45,327 bases of DNA from an uncultured beta proteobacterium (GTDB lineage: Bacteria > Pseudomonadota > Gammaproteobacteria > Burkholderiales > SG8-39), in NCBI GenBank assembly GCA_903928055.1, contig CAIYPG010000136.1, positions 1 to 45,327 of the forward strand. The letters are read 5' to 3'. The position numbers and the translations under genes are program-made. This document shows, piece after piece, positions 26,467 through 35,829 of this stretch. Below the pieces are notes generated by a model, which was given only the letters and a program-made list of their open reading frames with translations, searched no databases and was not told where the DNA came from. Every line of letters begins with the position of its first letter. Position 1 is the stretch's first letter.

Positions 26467-28299
26467 CTACTTCTGCCACGCATCCTTCATCGTGACCGCG
26501 CGGTTGAATTCCGGCTCGCCGCTGACCGGGTCGAAGCGATCCGGCACGAAGTAGCCGTGGCGCTCGAACTGGAAGTGCTCGCCGGCTTTCGCTTCGCGCA
26601 GCGCCGGCTCCAGTTGCGCCGTGACGATCTTCATCGACTCGGTGTTGATGTCGAGGATGAAGTCGCGATCTCCGGCACCGGGGTTTGGCACCTTGAACAG
26701 GCGATCATAGAGACGCACTTCGGCGGTGTAGGCGTGCTTCGCGCTCACCCAGTGGATGGTGCCTTTCACCTTGTAGGTGTCGGCGCCCGGCGTGCCGGAC
26801 TTGCTGTCGGGGAAATAATTGCAGTGCACGGCGATGACCCTGCCGTCGGCATCCTTGTCGCAGCCAGTGCATTCGACGACGAAGCCGTACTTGAGGCGCA
26901 CCTTGTTGCCGGGGCTGGTGTCCCCGGCGGGTGTTACGCCGGGGGGATACAGCCGGAAGTACTTCGGCGGCGGGACCTCCTCGAAATCCTCGCGTTCGAT
27001 CCACAGTTCGCGCGAGAACGGCACGCCGCGTTTGCCCCAGTCCGGCTTCTGCGGATGGTTCGGCGGATGGCATTCCTCTTCCTGGCCTTCCGGATAATTG
27101 TCGATGATGAGCTTCAGCGGATCGAGCACGGCGATGCGGCGCGGCGCGCGCTCGTTCAGGTCCTCGCGCATGCACTCTTCGAGCGTGGCGTAGTCGATCC
27201 ACGAATGGGACTTGGCCACGCCGACGCGTTCGGCAAACATCCGGAAGCCCTCGGGCGTGTAGCCGCGGCGGCGCGCGCCCACGAGGGTGGGCATGCGCGG
27301 ATCGTCCCAGCCCTCGACGTGCTTGTCGGTGACCAGTTCGATGAGTTTTCGTTTGGACAACACGACGTAGGTCAGATTCAGCCGCGCGAACTCGTACTGG
27401 CGCGGCACCGGGCGCTGGATCAGGCCGCCTTCGGCGAGGCGTTCGAGCAGCCAGTCATAGAACGGGCGCTGGTCTTCGAATTCCAGCGTGCAGATGCTGT
27501 GGGTGATGTTCTCCAGCCCGTCCTCGATGGGATGGGCGAAGGTGTACATCGGATAGATGCACCACTTGTCGCCGGTGCGATGGTGCGTGGCCTTGCGGAT
27601 GCGGTAGATGGCCGGATCGCGCAGGTTGATGTTCGGCGAGGCCATGTCGATCTTCGCCCGGAGGATGTGCTCGCCCTCGGCGAACTTGCCATCGCGCATG
27701 CCCTGAAACAGCGCGAGGTTCTCCGCCACGCTGCGCTCGCGATAGGGACTGTCCTTGCCCGGTTCGGTGAGCGTGCCGCGCATGGTGCGCATCTGGTCCG
27801 CAGAGAGGCTGTCGACGTAGGCGTTCGCGGTGAGGATCAGGTACTCGGCGGCGGCATACATCACATCGAAGTAGTCGCTGGCGAAATACAGGTGCTCGGC
27901 ACCGAAGGCCTTCCAGTCGAAGCCCAGCCATTTCACGGAGTCGAGGATGGCATCGACGTATTCCTGTTCCTCTTTCTCCGGATTCGTGTCGTCGAAGCGC
28001 ATGTGGCACACGCCGCCGTAATCGCGCGCCAGGCCGAAGTTGAGGCAGATCGACTTGGCATGGCCGAAATGGAGATAGCCATTCGGCTCCGGCGGAAAGC
28101 GCGTGCGGATCTTTGCCGGATCGTCAGGCTCGCCAAGGTGCGTGTTCGCCGGGCCGGGTTTGCCCGACCAGGTGCGCGTCGCATTCGTGCCCTTCGCGAG
28201 GTCCGCCTCGACGATATGGCGCAGGAAATTCGACGCTGGTGCGTTGTCCGGTTTGGCCTGGCCGGCGGGCTTGTTCGCGTTCGTGGACGGCTTGGACAT
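26467..28299 (-). CDS. glnS: Glutaminyl-tRNA synthetase
   Basis: This 610-residue class I synthetase charges tRNA(Gln). RFPPEPNGYLHFGHAKS holds the HIGH-type motif at 77-80, and the KMSKS equivalent is VLSKRKL. The C-terminal anticodon-binding beta barrels are intact up to the normal end. Before the catalytic domain there is an extension or insertion (about residues 36-63, with GTNATRTWSGKPGPANTHLG) not found in E. coli GlnS. The start at ATG 28299 looks sound. It is a housekeeping gene. Confidence 0.97.
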   Translation of the reverse strand: MSKPSTNANKPAGQAKPDNAPASNFLRHIVEADLAKGTNATRTWSGKPGPANTHLGEPDDPAKIRTRFPPEPNGYLHFGHAKSICLNFGLARDYGGVCHMRFDDTNPEKEEQEYVDAILDSVKWLGFDWKAFGAEHLYFASDYFDVMYAAAEYLILTANAYVDSLSADQMRTMRGTLTEPGKDSPYRERSVAENLALFQGMRDGKFAEGEHILRAKIDMASPNINLRDPAIYRIRKATHHRTGDKWCIYPMYTFAHPIEDGLENITHSICTLEFEDQRPFYDWLLERLAEGGLIQRPVPRQYEFARLNLTYVVLSKRKLIELVTDKHVEGWDDPRMPTLVGARRRGYTPEGFRMFAERVGVAKSHSWIDYATLEECMREDLNERAPRRIAVLDPLKLIIDNYPEGQEEECHPPNHPQKPDWGKRGVPFSRELWIEREDFEEVPPPKYFRLYPPGVTPAGDTSPGNKVRLKYGFVVECTGCDKDADGRVIAVHCNYFPDSKSGTPGADTYKVKGTIHWVSAKHAYTAEVRLYDRLFKVPNPGAGDRDFILDINTESMKIVTAQLEPALREAKAGEHFQFERHGYFVPDRFDPVSGEPEFNRAVTMKDAWQK

Positions 28300-28424
28300 G
28301 GGCGGGGCAGTGAATGGGGCGGAATGACGCGAACAGACGCGGAATGAGCGGATTCTACCGCAGCAGGGTGTGACTTTCCGGTCACGCGCCGGGATGGACG
28401 CCGTTGTGGAAGGTGCCGTCCCGG

Positions 28425-28694
28425 CTAAGCGCCCCAGCGTTCGTAAATCAGATGACCTGCGGTCAGGAATACGACAGCGCCGGCAGCGGCGAAGTACAGG
28501 GCGGTTGCGCCGAAATACACCGGTGTTGTTGCCGCAGTCGAAAAGAGGGGCGCAATCATCTGCCCGCCAATGAAGCCGCCGACGGCGCCGATAAGTATTG
28601 ATAGCACGGCTCCCCGTGCTTCATTGAAATGCAGAAACCAGTAACTCATCCAGCCGAGAATGCCTCCGGCCAGCATCCATGTTGCGATGTTCAT
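28425..28694 (-). CDS. GlsB/YeaQ/YmgE-like small membrane protein
   Basis: This 89-residue inner-membrane protein has three hydrophobic segments and the family motif region ILIGAVGGFIGGQMI, as in the transglycosylase-associated/YeaQ group linked to stress responses. The first helix (MLAGGILGWMSYWFLHF) replaces the usual G-x-LAG start, so it is a divergent member. Biochemical function is unknown in the family. Confidence 0.82.
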   Translation of the reverse strand: MNIATWMLAGGILGWMSYWFLHFNEARGAVLSILIGAVGGFIGGQMIAPLFSTAATTPVYFGATALYFAAAGAVVFLTAGHLIYERWGA

Positions 28695-28861
28695 GGTGAA
28701 CCTCGTGATAACGGAAGCAGGTGCAGCCAGATGGGTCCGGGAGCCCGGATGGGCCAGGAAAGGCGTTCGGTGCGATCTCTGGAAGAGGGCATCGCCGGAA
28801 GGCGTGACAGTTGCGGCCCCAGTCTACGCTGCCATGGCGCCGGCGAGGTGGAATCTTCGGA

Positions 28862-29722
28862 TCAACGCAGGCTGCCGAATCGCAGTGCGTACTGACGGGT
28901 GAATTCCGCGCCCAGGAAGAAGATCTGCGCCGAGTAGTAAACCCACAGCAGCAGCGCGATGAGTGATCCCGCGGCGCCAAAGCTCGATGCCACGCCGCTG
29001 TTGCCCAGATACACTCCGATCACGTATTTCCCGAGGCTGAACAGGGCCGCCGTGAAGGCGGCGCCGATCCAGACATCGCGCCAGGACAGCCGTGCAGCCG
29101 GGAGGAATTTGTAGATCACGGCGAACAGGCAGGCGATGACCCCGAAGGTAATGGTCGAGGACAGGGCGGAGAGAACATAGTAGGAACTGCTCCAGATTCC
29201 GGCCGCGTAGCGTTCGAGTATGGCCAGCGCTGCGCTGAGCACGAGGGAAACGAGCAGCAGAAAGGCCAGCACCAGAACCAGTCCGAAAGCATGAAGCCGG
29301 GTCTGCAGGTACCCGAAGACGGCCAGGCCACTGGGTGGTTCAAGGCCCCATAACTCATCGAGGCTCCCCTTCAGTTCGACGAACACGCTGGTGGTTCCCA
29401 CCAGCAGCAGGACGCTGGCAACCAGGGTTGCGGCAAGGCCCGCAGCAGGGTCCTGTGCGCCCGCCAGCAGGGCCTGAATGACCTGCGCCCCATTGCGTCC
29501 GACGAGTCCTTCGACCTGCGCCAGGATATCTCCCCGAGCCGCCTCGGCGCCGAAAAAATATCCGGCCCCCGCGATGGCCAGTATCAGGATGGGCGTCATG
29601 GAGAACAGAGTATAGAAGGCGAGCGCTGCGCCTTTGCTGCCGGCACGATGGTCGATCCAGGCCTGCAGGGAATCGTGCAGGACATCATGCAGGCTTGTGA
29701 GAGGCGGGGGAGTCGGGGTCAT
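28862..29722 (-). CDS. YihY/BrkB family inner-membrane protein
   Basis: This 286-residue protein has six predicted membrane segments. YihY features include [77 protein letters not shown], and [26 protein letters not shown]. Despite the old ribonuclease BN name, the family is a membrane transporter-like group of unknown function. It is probably monocistronic. Confidence 0.93.
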   Translation of the reverse strand: MTPTPPPLTSLHDVLHDSLQAWIDHRAGSKGAALAFYTLFSMTPILILAIAGAGYFFGAEAARGDILAQVEGLVGRNGAQVIQALLAGAQDPAAGLAATLVASVLLLVGTTSVFVELKGSLDELWGLEPPSGLAVFGYLQTRLHAFGLVLVLAFLLLVSLVLSAALAILERYAAGIWSSSYYVLSALSSTITFGVIACLFAVIYKFLPAARLSWRDVWIGAAFTAALFSLGKYVIGVYLGNSGVASSFGAAGSLIALLLWVYYSAQIFFLGAEFTRQYALRFGSLR

Positions 29723-29811
29723 GTGGAATGATCTGTTGTATCAATGCCGGTGAACTCAAATGATTCGGCGTGTTGATTGAGCGACGCGGCAGCTTGAACG
29801 GAACCAGATAG

Positions 29812-29845
29812 AAAAGGCCCGGAGCGAAACCTTCGCTGCCGGGCC
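29812..29845 (-). terminator. Intrinsic terminator of the collagen-like gene
   Basis: On the minus strand a stem of GGCCCGGCAGCGAA with TTCGCTCCGGGCC (one bulged base) is followed by TTTT (29812-29815). It lies about 60 nt after the stop of the collagen-like lipoprotein gene. Confidence 0.88.
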
Positions 29846-29902
29846 CATGTCGTTGCACGACGCGGAGTTGTCTCCGCGTCTCGCTAAGCCGTCCGTCGTT
29901 GC

Positions 29903-30817
29903 CTAGCGGCTGCCGACCATCACGTCAACACGATGATCGACCCGCTGCGGGTCGTTAAAGGCATTGGTCCGGATGCGCGAATTCGAAATGCCGGCATCGG
30001 TCAGTGCTTCGACGACGCTGTGGGCGTAACGATTGCTCGGACCATCCACGGTGATCTGTGCGGAAGGGTTCTGGCTCATGTAGGTGGCGATTTCACGGGC
30101 CTTGTAATTGTCCGAGGCAATGATGTCGTCGCTGTTGCCCCTGAACGTGTAATTCCACGACCGCGCTGCGCCGACGGCCGCAATCCTGGAGCCCTGTGCG
30201 CCGGTGTCGCCGGTCGCGCCCTGGGGTCCCGTTGCGCCGGTACGGCCGGTCGGGCCGATCAGGCCGGCCATTTCCGTGTTGCCCTGCTGGCCCGAGAATC
30301 CGGTTGAACCTGTCGCCCCCGTGGCCCCCGTGGCCCCGGCCGGACCCGCAGGGCCTTCGCGCGTCGGGCCTTCCGCACCTGTGCTACCGCGCACGCCCTG
30401 TATGCCAGCGAGGCCGGTCGCACCAGTTGCGCCCGTGGGGCCGGGCAGGCTGGCGCCCTGGGCACCGGTTGCACCGGTTGAGCCTTGCGCGCCTTGCGCA
30501 CCGGTGGCACCAGTGGGGCCGGCACGACCAACGACCATTCTTCCTTCTGCACCGGTTGCGCCTGTCGGGCCCTGGATGCCTTGCGCGCCTTGTGCGCCGG
30601 TGGCACCGGTTGCGCCCATCATGGCGACGCCGGTTGCGCCCGTTGCGCCAGTCATTCCCTGTTCGCCGGTGGCACCGGTTGCGCCGGTTGCGCCGGGCGG
30701 GCCGACATAGCTGATTTGCGCGGGATAGGTTGCTGCGGGTTGCTGGGTGGCGCAGCCAGCGGCAAACAATGTAATTACCGCCAGTGACAGCGTGGTTCTG
30801 ATCATTACGGTTTTCAT
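29903..30817 (-). CDS. Collagen-like lipoprotein with OmpA-like C-terminal domain
   Basis: This 304-residue protein has a lipoprotein signal (LFAAGC, lipid-bearing Cys22). A long Gly-X-Y collagen-like region follows (about 39-209), dominated by GATGAT and GAQGAQ triplets with several short interruptions. The last 85 residues resemble a divergent OmpA/peptidoglycan-binding domain: [30 protein letters not shown], then [21 protein letters not shown] and DHRVDVMV. In inference it is an outer-membrane-anchored trimeric triple-helix stalk held to peptidoglycan. The family combination is unfamiliar to me. It has its own terminator. Confidence 0.85.
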   Translation of the reverse strand: MKTVMIRTTLSLAVITLFAAGCATQQPAATYPAQISYVGPPGATGATGATGEQGMTGATGATGVAMMGATGATGAQGAQGIQGPTGATGAEGRMVVGRAGPTGATGAQGAQGSTGATGAQGASLPGPTGATGATGLAGIQGVRGSTGAEGPTREGPAGPAGATGATGATGSTGFSGQQGNTEMAGLIGPTGRTGATGPQGATGDTGAQGSRIAAVGAARSWNYTFRGNSDDIIASDNYKAREIATYMSQNPSAQITVDGPSNRYAHSVVEALTDAGISNSRIRTNAFNDPQRVDHRVDVMVGSR

Positions 30818-31200
30818 GGCAATTCCTTTAGGTGGCTAACGATAAATACAATGAGTGCGCACGGGTCGATTTCATCTGCATCGCAATCGTGGTGCGCAAG
30901 ACGATTCATGAGCAACGTTATTCCGGCCGTGATTGCAAATCCGTTCGCTGGCACGCTTAGCGTGCTGCGCGCATTGGTCCTGCGCGGATCGGGATTCGCC
31001 TGCAGGGAGGTGGCTGTTTTGTGTGCGCTATCGAACAGATCAGCGTATCGGGATGAAGTTATCCCCGCACCGGGAGCGATTTAGCTGGTGTGAGATGCGC
31101 AATCGTCAAGGCGTGTCTCGTGTGGTGGCGCATCGCACGTGCGAACCGGCTGCAGGACTCCCCGGCGGGAAGCGGACAACTTTCAAGAACAATTTTCATC
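30818..31200. other. Intergenic region, no intact gene seen
   Basis: These 383 nt lie between the start of the collagen-like gene and the broken GGDEF gene. A GCACGC-TTA-GCGTGC hairpin occurs at 30951-30965. It must contain the promoter of the lipoprotein gene, but no convincing box pair was picked. An open frame through 31090-31200 extends the GGDEF frame but lacks a ribosome site. Confidence 0.4.
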
Positions 31201-31904
31201 GTGAACAGTGAGGACAGCCTTGTTGACACGCGTGCCGGACAGGTCGCAGAGCAGCGGCTTGCCCGGATGCTGGTCCAATGCCGGGAGATCGGCGACATGG
31301 CGGAGGCATTGGCACGGGAACTGTCGTCAGTCAACGCGGCAATCAGGCGGTTGCCGGCGGAAGGAAGTCCGCTCGGCGAAGGCGGAAGCATCGGCGAAAG
31401 GTTGGACGCGCTGGAAGGCAGTGTGAAGGATGCGCTTGGGAAGCTCTATTCAATGAACCGGACGCTGGCGCGCGAACTCCGGGACCGGAATCTCGTCGAC
31501 CGTCAGCTTGCCGCATTCACCGAACAGAACGAAGCCGCTTTTTTTGCCGTCTTTCACGACGTGCTCATCGCCCTGCCGAACCGCGCGCTGTTTGATGACC
31601 GTCTCGAGCACAGGCTTGCGCAGGCGGAGCGGCACGGCCGGGTGCTGGCGGTGATGTTCGTTGACCTCGATGATTTCAAGTCGGTCAATGATTCGCTGGG
31701 GCATGAGACCGGTGACGAAGTCCTGGAAATCATTGCGCGGCGGCTGAGTGAAAGCACCCGCAGCGGGGACACGGTCAGCTTGGGCGCAATGATGAGGCCA
31801 TGGTGCTGATTGACCGAGCCCTGAGTGGTGATGCAGGGTCGTTTGCGCCGGCAGTGCGCGAAACGCAGGCGCTCATCGTACAGCGCAGGGAAAAGGCCCG
31901 ATAA
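31201..31904 (+). pseudogene. Broken GGDEF (diguanylate cyclase) gene with internal deletion
   Basis: From GTG 31201 the frame encodes a helical N-terminal region of about 110 residues. The first half of a GGDEF domain follows: FHDVLIALPNRALFDDRL, then MFVDLDDFKSVNDSLGHETGDEVLEIIARRL and RSGDTVS. Where RLGGDEF should follow, the frame changes to LGAMMRPWC and stops at 31809. In another frame the sequence continues LGRNDEAMVLIDRAL and on to a stop at 31904. The GRN resembles the GRNR end of GGDEF domains, so a deletion has removed the active site and shifted the frame. It cannot make cyclic di-GMP. Confidence 0.8.
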
Positions 31905-32018
31905 ACGGAGCCCGCGATTCACCTGCGGATCATTCGGCGGTGTCATGTGTGCGGCATCGCACATACGCCGGCCTGACCCGACCCTACTCTGGACTACTTG
32001 AACCGGGGAGGCCGTGAA

Positions 32019-33422
32019 ATGAAGGCGTATTGGGGTGGTGCGAAACGGGTTGCTGTGGCCCTGGCGATGGCAATGGTGCTTGTCCCGGGCCCTGCCGCTG
32101 CGGCCGCGGGTGATGATCCCCCGATTCTGTCCAGGACGATTCCTGCCGGTGGCGATGGCGCCGGGCTGGGACTGGCCATGCGCTTCGAGCATTCGCCCTA
32201 CCGCGGTGGCGGGACACGCAATGACCTTGTTCCGCTCTACGTCTATGAAGGCAAGCGCGTCTTCCTTGAGGCCTATCGGGTTGGCCTGAAAATCAGCGAG
32301 ACGCCGGATTCTCGTCTGGACCTGTTCCTCGGTTATCGATTCGAGGGCTATCCCTATGACCGCATTCCCGCCAGCCTGGCCGGCATGGCCAATCGCGGCC
32401 CGGGTGTCGACCTCGGTCTGGGTTACCAGCAGCGCCGACCGTGGGGCACCCTGTTTGGTGAGCTGCTGCACGACGCCGCGGGAGGATCGAACGGCACCGA
32501 AATGCGCGTGGGCTATCGAACGGACTGGGCACTCGGCCGATTGCAACTGCAACCCCAGATCGCCATTGCCGCACGCGATGCCAACCTGAACAACTACTAC
32601 TACGGTGTGCGCCCTTCCGAGGCCACCGCGGCACGCCCTGCGTACGAGCCTGGCAGCGGCGTCAATGCTGAACTGGGGCTCTCGGCCGTGTACCGCCTGT
32701 CTGATCGCTGGCGCGTGATCGGTGGGGTGTCTGCGAGGCGCTGGGCTTCCGGTGTGCGTGCCAGTCCCATTGTCGAAGACCGTGTCCAGCTCTCCGGCTT
32801 GCTGGGTGTGGCCTATGATTTCTCTCCGGAACATGATGCATGGCCAGAGGGGCGGCCGCTGATCGTGAAGGCGCTCTACGGCAAATCGACCGACTGCGAT
32901 GTTGCCAAGGTGATGCTGCTGCAATGCTTCTCGACCAACACCACGGACCAGACGCGCATTGCCTCGCTGGAACTGGGCCGGCCGTTCATCGAACGCCTCA
33001 ACGGCTGGCCGCTCGATTTCGTCGGCTATGTGGGCCTGCTGCGGCACCAGGAGCGTGGCTTGCAGGACGACGACTGGCAGGTCAATGCCTACATGAAGGC
33101 CTATTACTACGGCTTTCCGTGGAGCGCGCATGTGCGCACCCGCCTCGGCTTTGGTGTTGGCGTCTCGTATGCCCAGCGCGTGCCCTATGTCGAGGAGCGT
33201 GACCAGCTGGCACGGGGACGCAGCAGTTCGAGGCTGCTCAACTACCTTGACCCCAGCATCGACATCAGCCTTGGCGATCTCGTCGGCGTGAGCACCATGC
33301 GCGACACCTATCTGGGCATCGGCGTGTCGCACCGCTCGGGGATTTTCGGCACCTCACGCCTGCTGGGCAACGTGAACGGCGGATCGAACTACATCTATTC
33401 CTATCTGGAGTGGCGGATGTAG
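32019..33422 (+). CDS. MipA/OmpV-like outer-membrane protein, unusually long
   Basis: This 467-residue barrel protein has a signal peptide cleaved near AAAAAG (about residue 31). The first half has OmpV/MipA character: GLGLAMRFEHSPYRGGG, DLVPLYVYEGKRVFLEAYRVGLKI, DLFLGYRFEGYPYDR, NAELGLSAVYRLSDRWRVIGGVSARR. The second half adds about 200 residues of further strands, with a YLGIGVSHRSGIFG segment reminiscent of PagL-like His motifs. Typical MipA proteins are near 250-280 residues. The ATG at 32019 follows GGGGAGG. It is convergent with the ccm operon across an AT-rich 124-nt gap. Ligand or enzyme function is unknown. Confidence 0.75.
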   Translation: MKAYWGGAKRVAVALAMAMVLVPGPAAAAAGDDPPILSRTIPAGGDGAGLGLAMRFEHSPYRGGGTRNDLVPLYVYEGKRVFLEAYRVGLKISETPDSRLDLFLGYRFEGYPYDRIPASLAGMANRGPGVDLGLGYQQRRPWGTLFGELLHDAAGGSNGTEMRVGYRTDWALGRLQLQPQIAIAARDANLNNYYYGVRPSEATAARPAYEPGSGVNAELGLSAVYRLSDRWRVIGGVSARRWASGVRASPIVEDRVQLSGLLGVAYDFSPEHDAWPEGRPLIVKALYGKSTDCDVAKVMLLQCFSTNTTDQTRIASLELGRPFIERLNGWPLDFVGYVGLLRHQERGLQDDDWQVNAYMKAYYYGFPWSAHVRTRLGFGVGVSYAQRVPYVEERDQLARGRSSSRLLNYLDPSIDISLGDLVGVSTMRDTYLGIGVSHRSGIFGTSRLLGNVNGGSNYIYSYLEWRM

Positions 33423-33546
33423 CCAGCGCAGGGCCGGATGATCTGGCGGTGCCTGTTGTTGATATTAATCTTTGGGTAATATTGCTTGAATAAAAGGTAT
33501 TTAATCAGATTTGATAATTTCAATTAATCCAGAAATGGCGTCGTGA

Positions 33547-34818
33547 TCAATTCACCGGATTGGCGATCTCGAGCTTGATGCCGCGTGCGCCCGGCGCCAT
33601 CGGCGATGATGCGGCCTCCAGGTCACCCTTCCCCGGATTCGCCAGGCCGGACTTCGAAATGCGCGCCACGACAACCACCTTGGGAAAGCCGGATATCTTC
33701 AGCGTCGGCATCATGGCCATCGAGTCATCCAGCGAGAAATCAAACGGCAGGTCCTTCACCTGGCGGCGCATGACCGCCAGCGGCATGCGCGGCCCTTCGG
33801 CAGCGCGCGCGAAGACAAACACCGAGTCCTCGGGCTGCGCCCTGGCGAGCGCCGCCTTGCCAAGCGTAACGCGTCCGCTGAGCGAGGCGCCGGTGAGGGC
33901 CACGGCGGCCGGTTGCCCGTCGCCAGCCTTGTTTGCCTTGTCGGACTCGTCCGCGCTGGCCAGCCCGGCTGTCGGCTTGACGCCCAGGCTGCCCTCGGCT
34001 TCGGCAATGCTGCTGCGCACCGAGGCGGCGAACTCTGACTCGGCAGGCGCCAGTGCCAGCGCACGCTTCCAGTATTTGACTGCACCGGCAAAATCCTTGC
34101 GGTCGAATGCGATGGTGCCGGAGATGGACAGCGCCTTGACGTTCTCCGGGTCGAGGGCCAGCGCGCGCGCGATCAGCGCGGCCGGTTCGCCCTCCAGCTT
34201 CCTGCCATGCGCCATGGCGAGCACGTCGGCAAAGTCGGCCAGAAGGTCTGCATCTTTCGGGCGCTGGCTGGCGGCTTTGCCGTAGGCCTTGGCGGCCTCA
34301 TCGTATCGCCCCATGGCCGCCCTCGAGCGGCCGAGCAATATCCAGCCATCCGTATCGTCCGGTTTGTCCCGCAGACGGAGTTCCAGCCGGTCGACCATGC
34401 CGGCGATCTGATCCGGCGTGACATCGTGCGCGCTGGCGGAATTGGTGCCGGATGTGGGTGAGAACGCTTCGGGATTGCCAAGCCACGCATAGAGCGCGAC
34501 GGCCAGCAGCGGGACGGCGATGGCAACCACGATGGCGGCGCGTGGCGAGCGCACGCGGTCGGCTCGGTTGACGTCGGCGCCGTCATCGAGCACGCGCCGT
34601 TCGACTTCGCTGCGGGCCGCGGTCCACTGTTCCCGGGTGATGATGCCGGCTTCGAGTTCGGAGTCGATTTCGGCGAGCTGCTCGCGGTATATGCGCGCAT
34701 TGCTGGCCATTGTTCCATCGCCGGAGGGGTGGGCATTGCCGCGCGACAGCAGGGGCCACAGCAGCAGCGCGAGTACGCCGGCGACCAGCAGTGCGGACAG
34801 GACGAGGAAAAGGCTCAT
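33547..34818 (-). CDS. ccmI: Cytochrome c maturation protein CcmI
   Basis: This 423-residue protein delivers apocytochrome c to the heme ligation complex. Two membrane helices (about 3-23 and 93-113) flank the acidic loop with YREQLAEIDSELEAGIITREQW. A TPR region (about 135-265) binds the apocytochrome C-terminus, and a periplasmic CycH-like C-terminal domain follows. Its ATG overlaps the ccmH stop (ATGA), so it is the last gene of the ccm operon. The complete length suggests function. Confidence 0.95.
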   Translation of the reverse strand: MSLFLVLSALLVAGVLALLLWPLLSRGNAHPSGDGTMASNARIYREQLAEIDSELEAGIITREQWTAARSEVERRVLDDGADVNRADRVRSPRAAIVVAIAVPLLAVALYAWLGNPEAFSPTSGTNSASAHDVTPDQIAGMVDRLELRLRDKPDDTDGWILLGRSRAAMGRYDEAAKAYGKAASQRPKDADLLADFADVLAMAHGRKLEGEPAALIARALALDPENVKALSISGTIAFDRKDFAGAVKYWKRALALAPAESEFAASVRSSIAEAEGSLGVKPTAGLASADESDKANKAGDGQPAAVALTGASLSGRVTLGKAALARAQPEDSVFVFARAAEGPRMPLAVMRRQVKDLPFDFSLDDSMAMMPTLKISGFPKVVVVARISKSGLANPGKGDLEAASSPMAPGARGIKLEIANPVN

Positions 34819-35291
34819 TCGGGTTTTGCTCCGGAATCAAGGATCTGCCGGGCGCGGGCGCGCTGCTCGTCGTCGAGCGGCGCTTCCTCCTGCTGTGTTT
34901 TCCGGCGTTGTCTGAGGTAGATGAAAAGGAATGCGAAGCCCGCCAGCAGCAGCGTGAACGGGCCGAACCACAGCAGCAGCGTGATGCCCTTCAGCGGCGG
35001 ACGATAGAGCACGAAATCGCCGTAGCGCTTCACCATGTAGTCCTTGACCTCGGCCTCGCTGGCGCCGCCCTTCACCTGGTCGCGAATCTGGTTCTTCAGG
35101 TCGATGGCCAGCGGTGCGTGCGATTCGGCGATGGTCTGGTTCTGGCAGACCAGGCAGCGCAACTCTTCGGCGATCGCGGTGACGCGCCGCTCCAGCGCAG
35201 GATCGTCGGAAGCCGGGAGCGCCTCGGCGGCATGGGCGGCCTGGCTGAACAGGGCTGCGGAGATGAACAGGATGCGGATCAGATTAGGCAC
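34815..35291 (-). CDS. ccmH: Cytochrome c maturation protein CcmH
   Basis: This thiol-oxidoreductase of about 158 residues reduces the CxxCH of apocytochrome. It has a signal segment (ILFISAALFSQAAHA), the LRCLVCQNQTIAES motif with Cys46 and Cys49, KDYMVKRYGDFVLYRPP, and one C-terminal membrane helix. I place the start at GTG 35291, overlapping the end of ccmG by 8 nt with GGGAG upstream; the longer open frame is low-complexity. Confidence 0.94.
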   Translation of the reverse strand: MPNLIRILFISAALFSQAAHAAEALPASDDPALERRVTAIAEELRCLVCQNQTIAESHAPLAIDLKNQIRDQVKGGASEAEVKDYMVKRYGDFVLYRPPLKGITLLLWFGPFTLLLAGFAFLFIYLRQRRKTQQEEAPLDDEQRARARQILDSGAKPE

Positions 35292-35817
35292 TGGCTTCGA
35301 GCTCCCGCAACAGCGGCACGATCTTGTCGCGCAGCAGTTCCGGCGTGATGATGCCGATCTGCTTGTAGCGAATGACGCCCTGCTTGTCGATGATGAAGGT
35401 CTCCGGAACGCCGTAGACGCCGTAGTCGATGCCCACAAGGCCCTCATGGTCGAACAGTGAGCGCTGGTAGGGATTGCCGAACTGGTTCAGCCACCCCAAC
35501 CCGTCCTTGCGCTCGTCCTTGTAGTTCAGGCCGAGCAGCGGCACCACGCCGGTCTTGGAGAATGCGACCAGTGTTTCATGCTCCTCGCGGCAGGCCTCGC
35601 ACCACGAGGCCCAGACATTCAGCATCCACACCTTGCCGAGCATTTCCTTCTGGCTGAACGAGACCTCGGGCCGATGCAATTCGGGCAGCGTGAAGGCCGG
35701 CGCAGGCTTGCCGATGAAGGGCGAGGGAACCTCGCGCGGATTGAGCTTGAGGCCCACGCCCAGCAGTACCAGCAGGCCGATGAAAATCGCGAGGGGAATG
35801 AGATAGCGTGCTTTCAT
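35284..35817 (-). CDS. ccmG: Thiol:disulfide interchange protein CcmG/DsbE
   Basis: This 177-residue periplasmic thioredoxin is anchored by an N-terminal helix (7-24). The active site is WCEAC (Cys73, Cys76), with the cis-Pro segment YGVPETF and FIIDKQG. It transfers reducing power to CcmH or apocytochrome. The gene lies 12 nt after ccmF and overlaps ccmH. Confidence 0.96.
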   Translation of the reverse strand: MKARYLIPLAIFIGLLVLLGVGLKLNPREVPSPFIGKPAPAFTLPELHRPEVSFSQKEMLGKVWMLNVWASWCEACREEHETLVAFSKTGVVPLLGLNYKDERKDGLGWLNQFGNPYQRSLFDHEGLVGIDYGVYGVPETFIIDKQGVIRYKQIGIITPELLRDKIVPLLRELEASA

Positions 35818-35829
35818 GGGATCACCTCA

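Noticed and set aside
26237..26483. N-terminal extension of the amidohydrolase frame
   Set aside because: It reads through the intergenic repeat, while the ATG at 26237 has a strong ribosome site and begins the conserved domain.
30300..30700. CRISPR-like regular repeats
   Set aside because: The periodicity comes from Gly-X-Y codons of a coding region; there are no constant repeats with unique spacers.
30196..30714. Plus-strand frames rich in Pro-Val-Ala-Pro repeats
   Set aside because: They are the complement of the Gly-X-Y collagen repeats on the minus strand and have no ribosome site.
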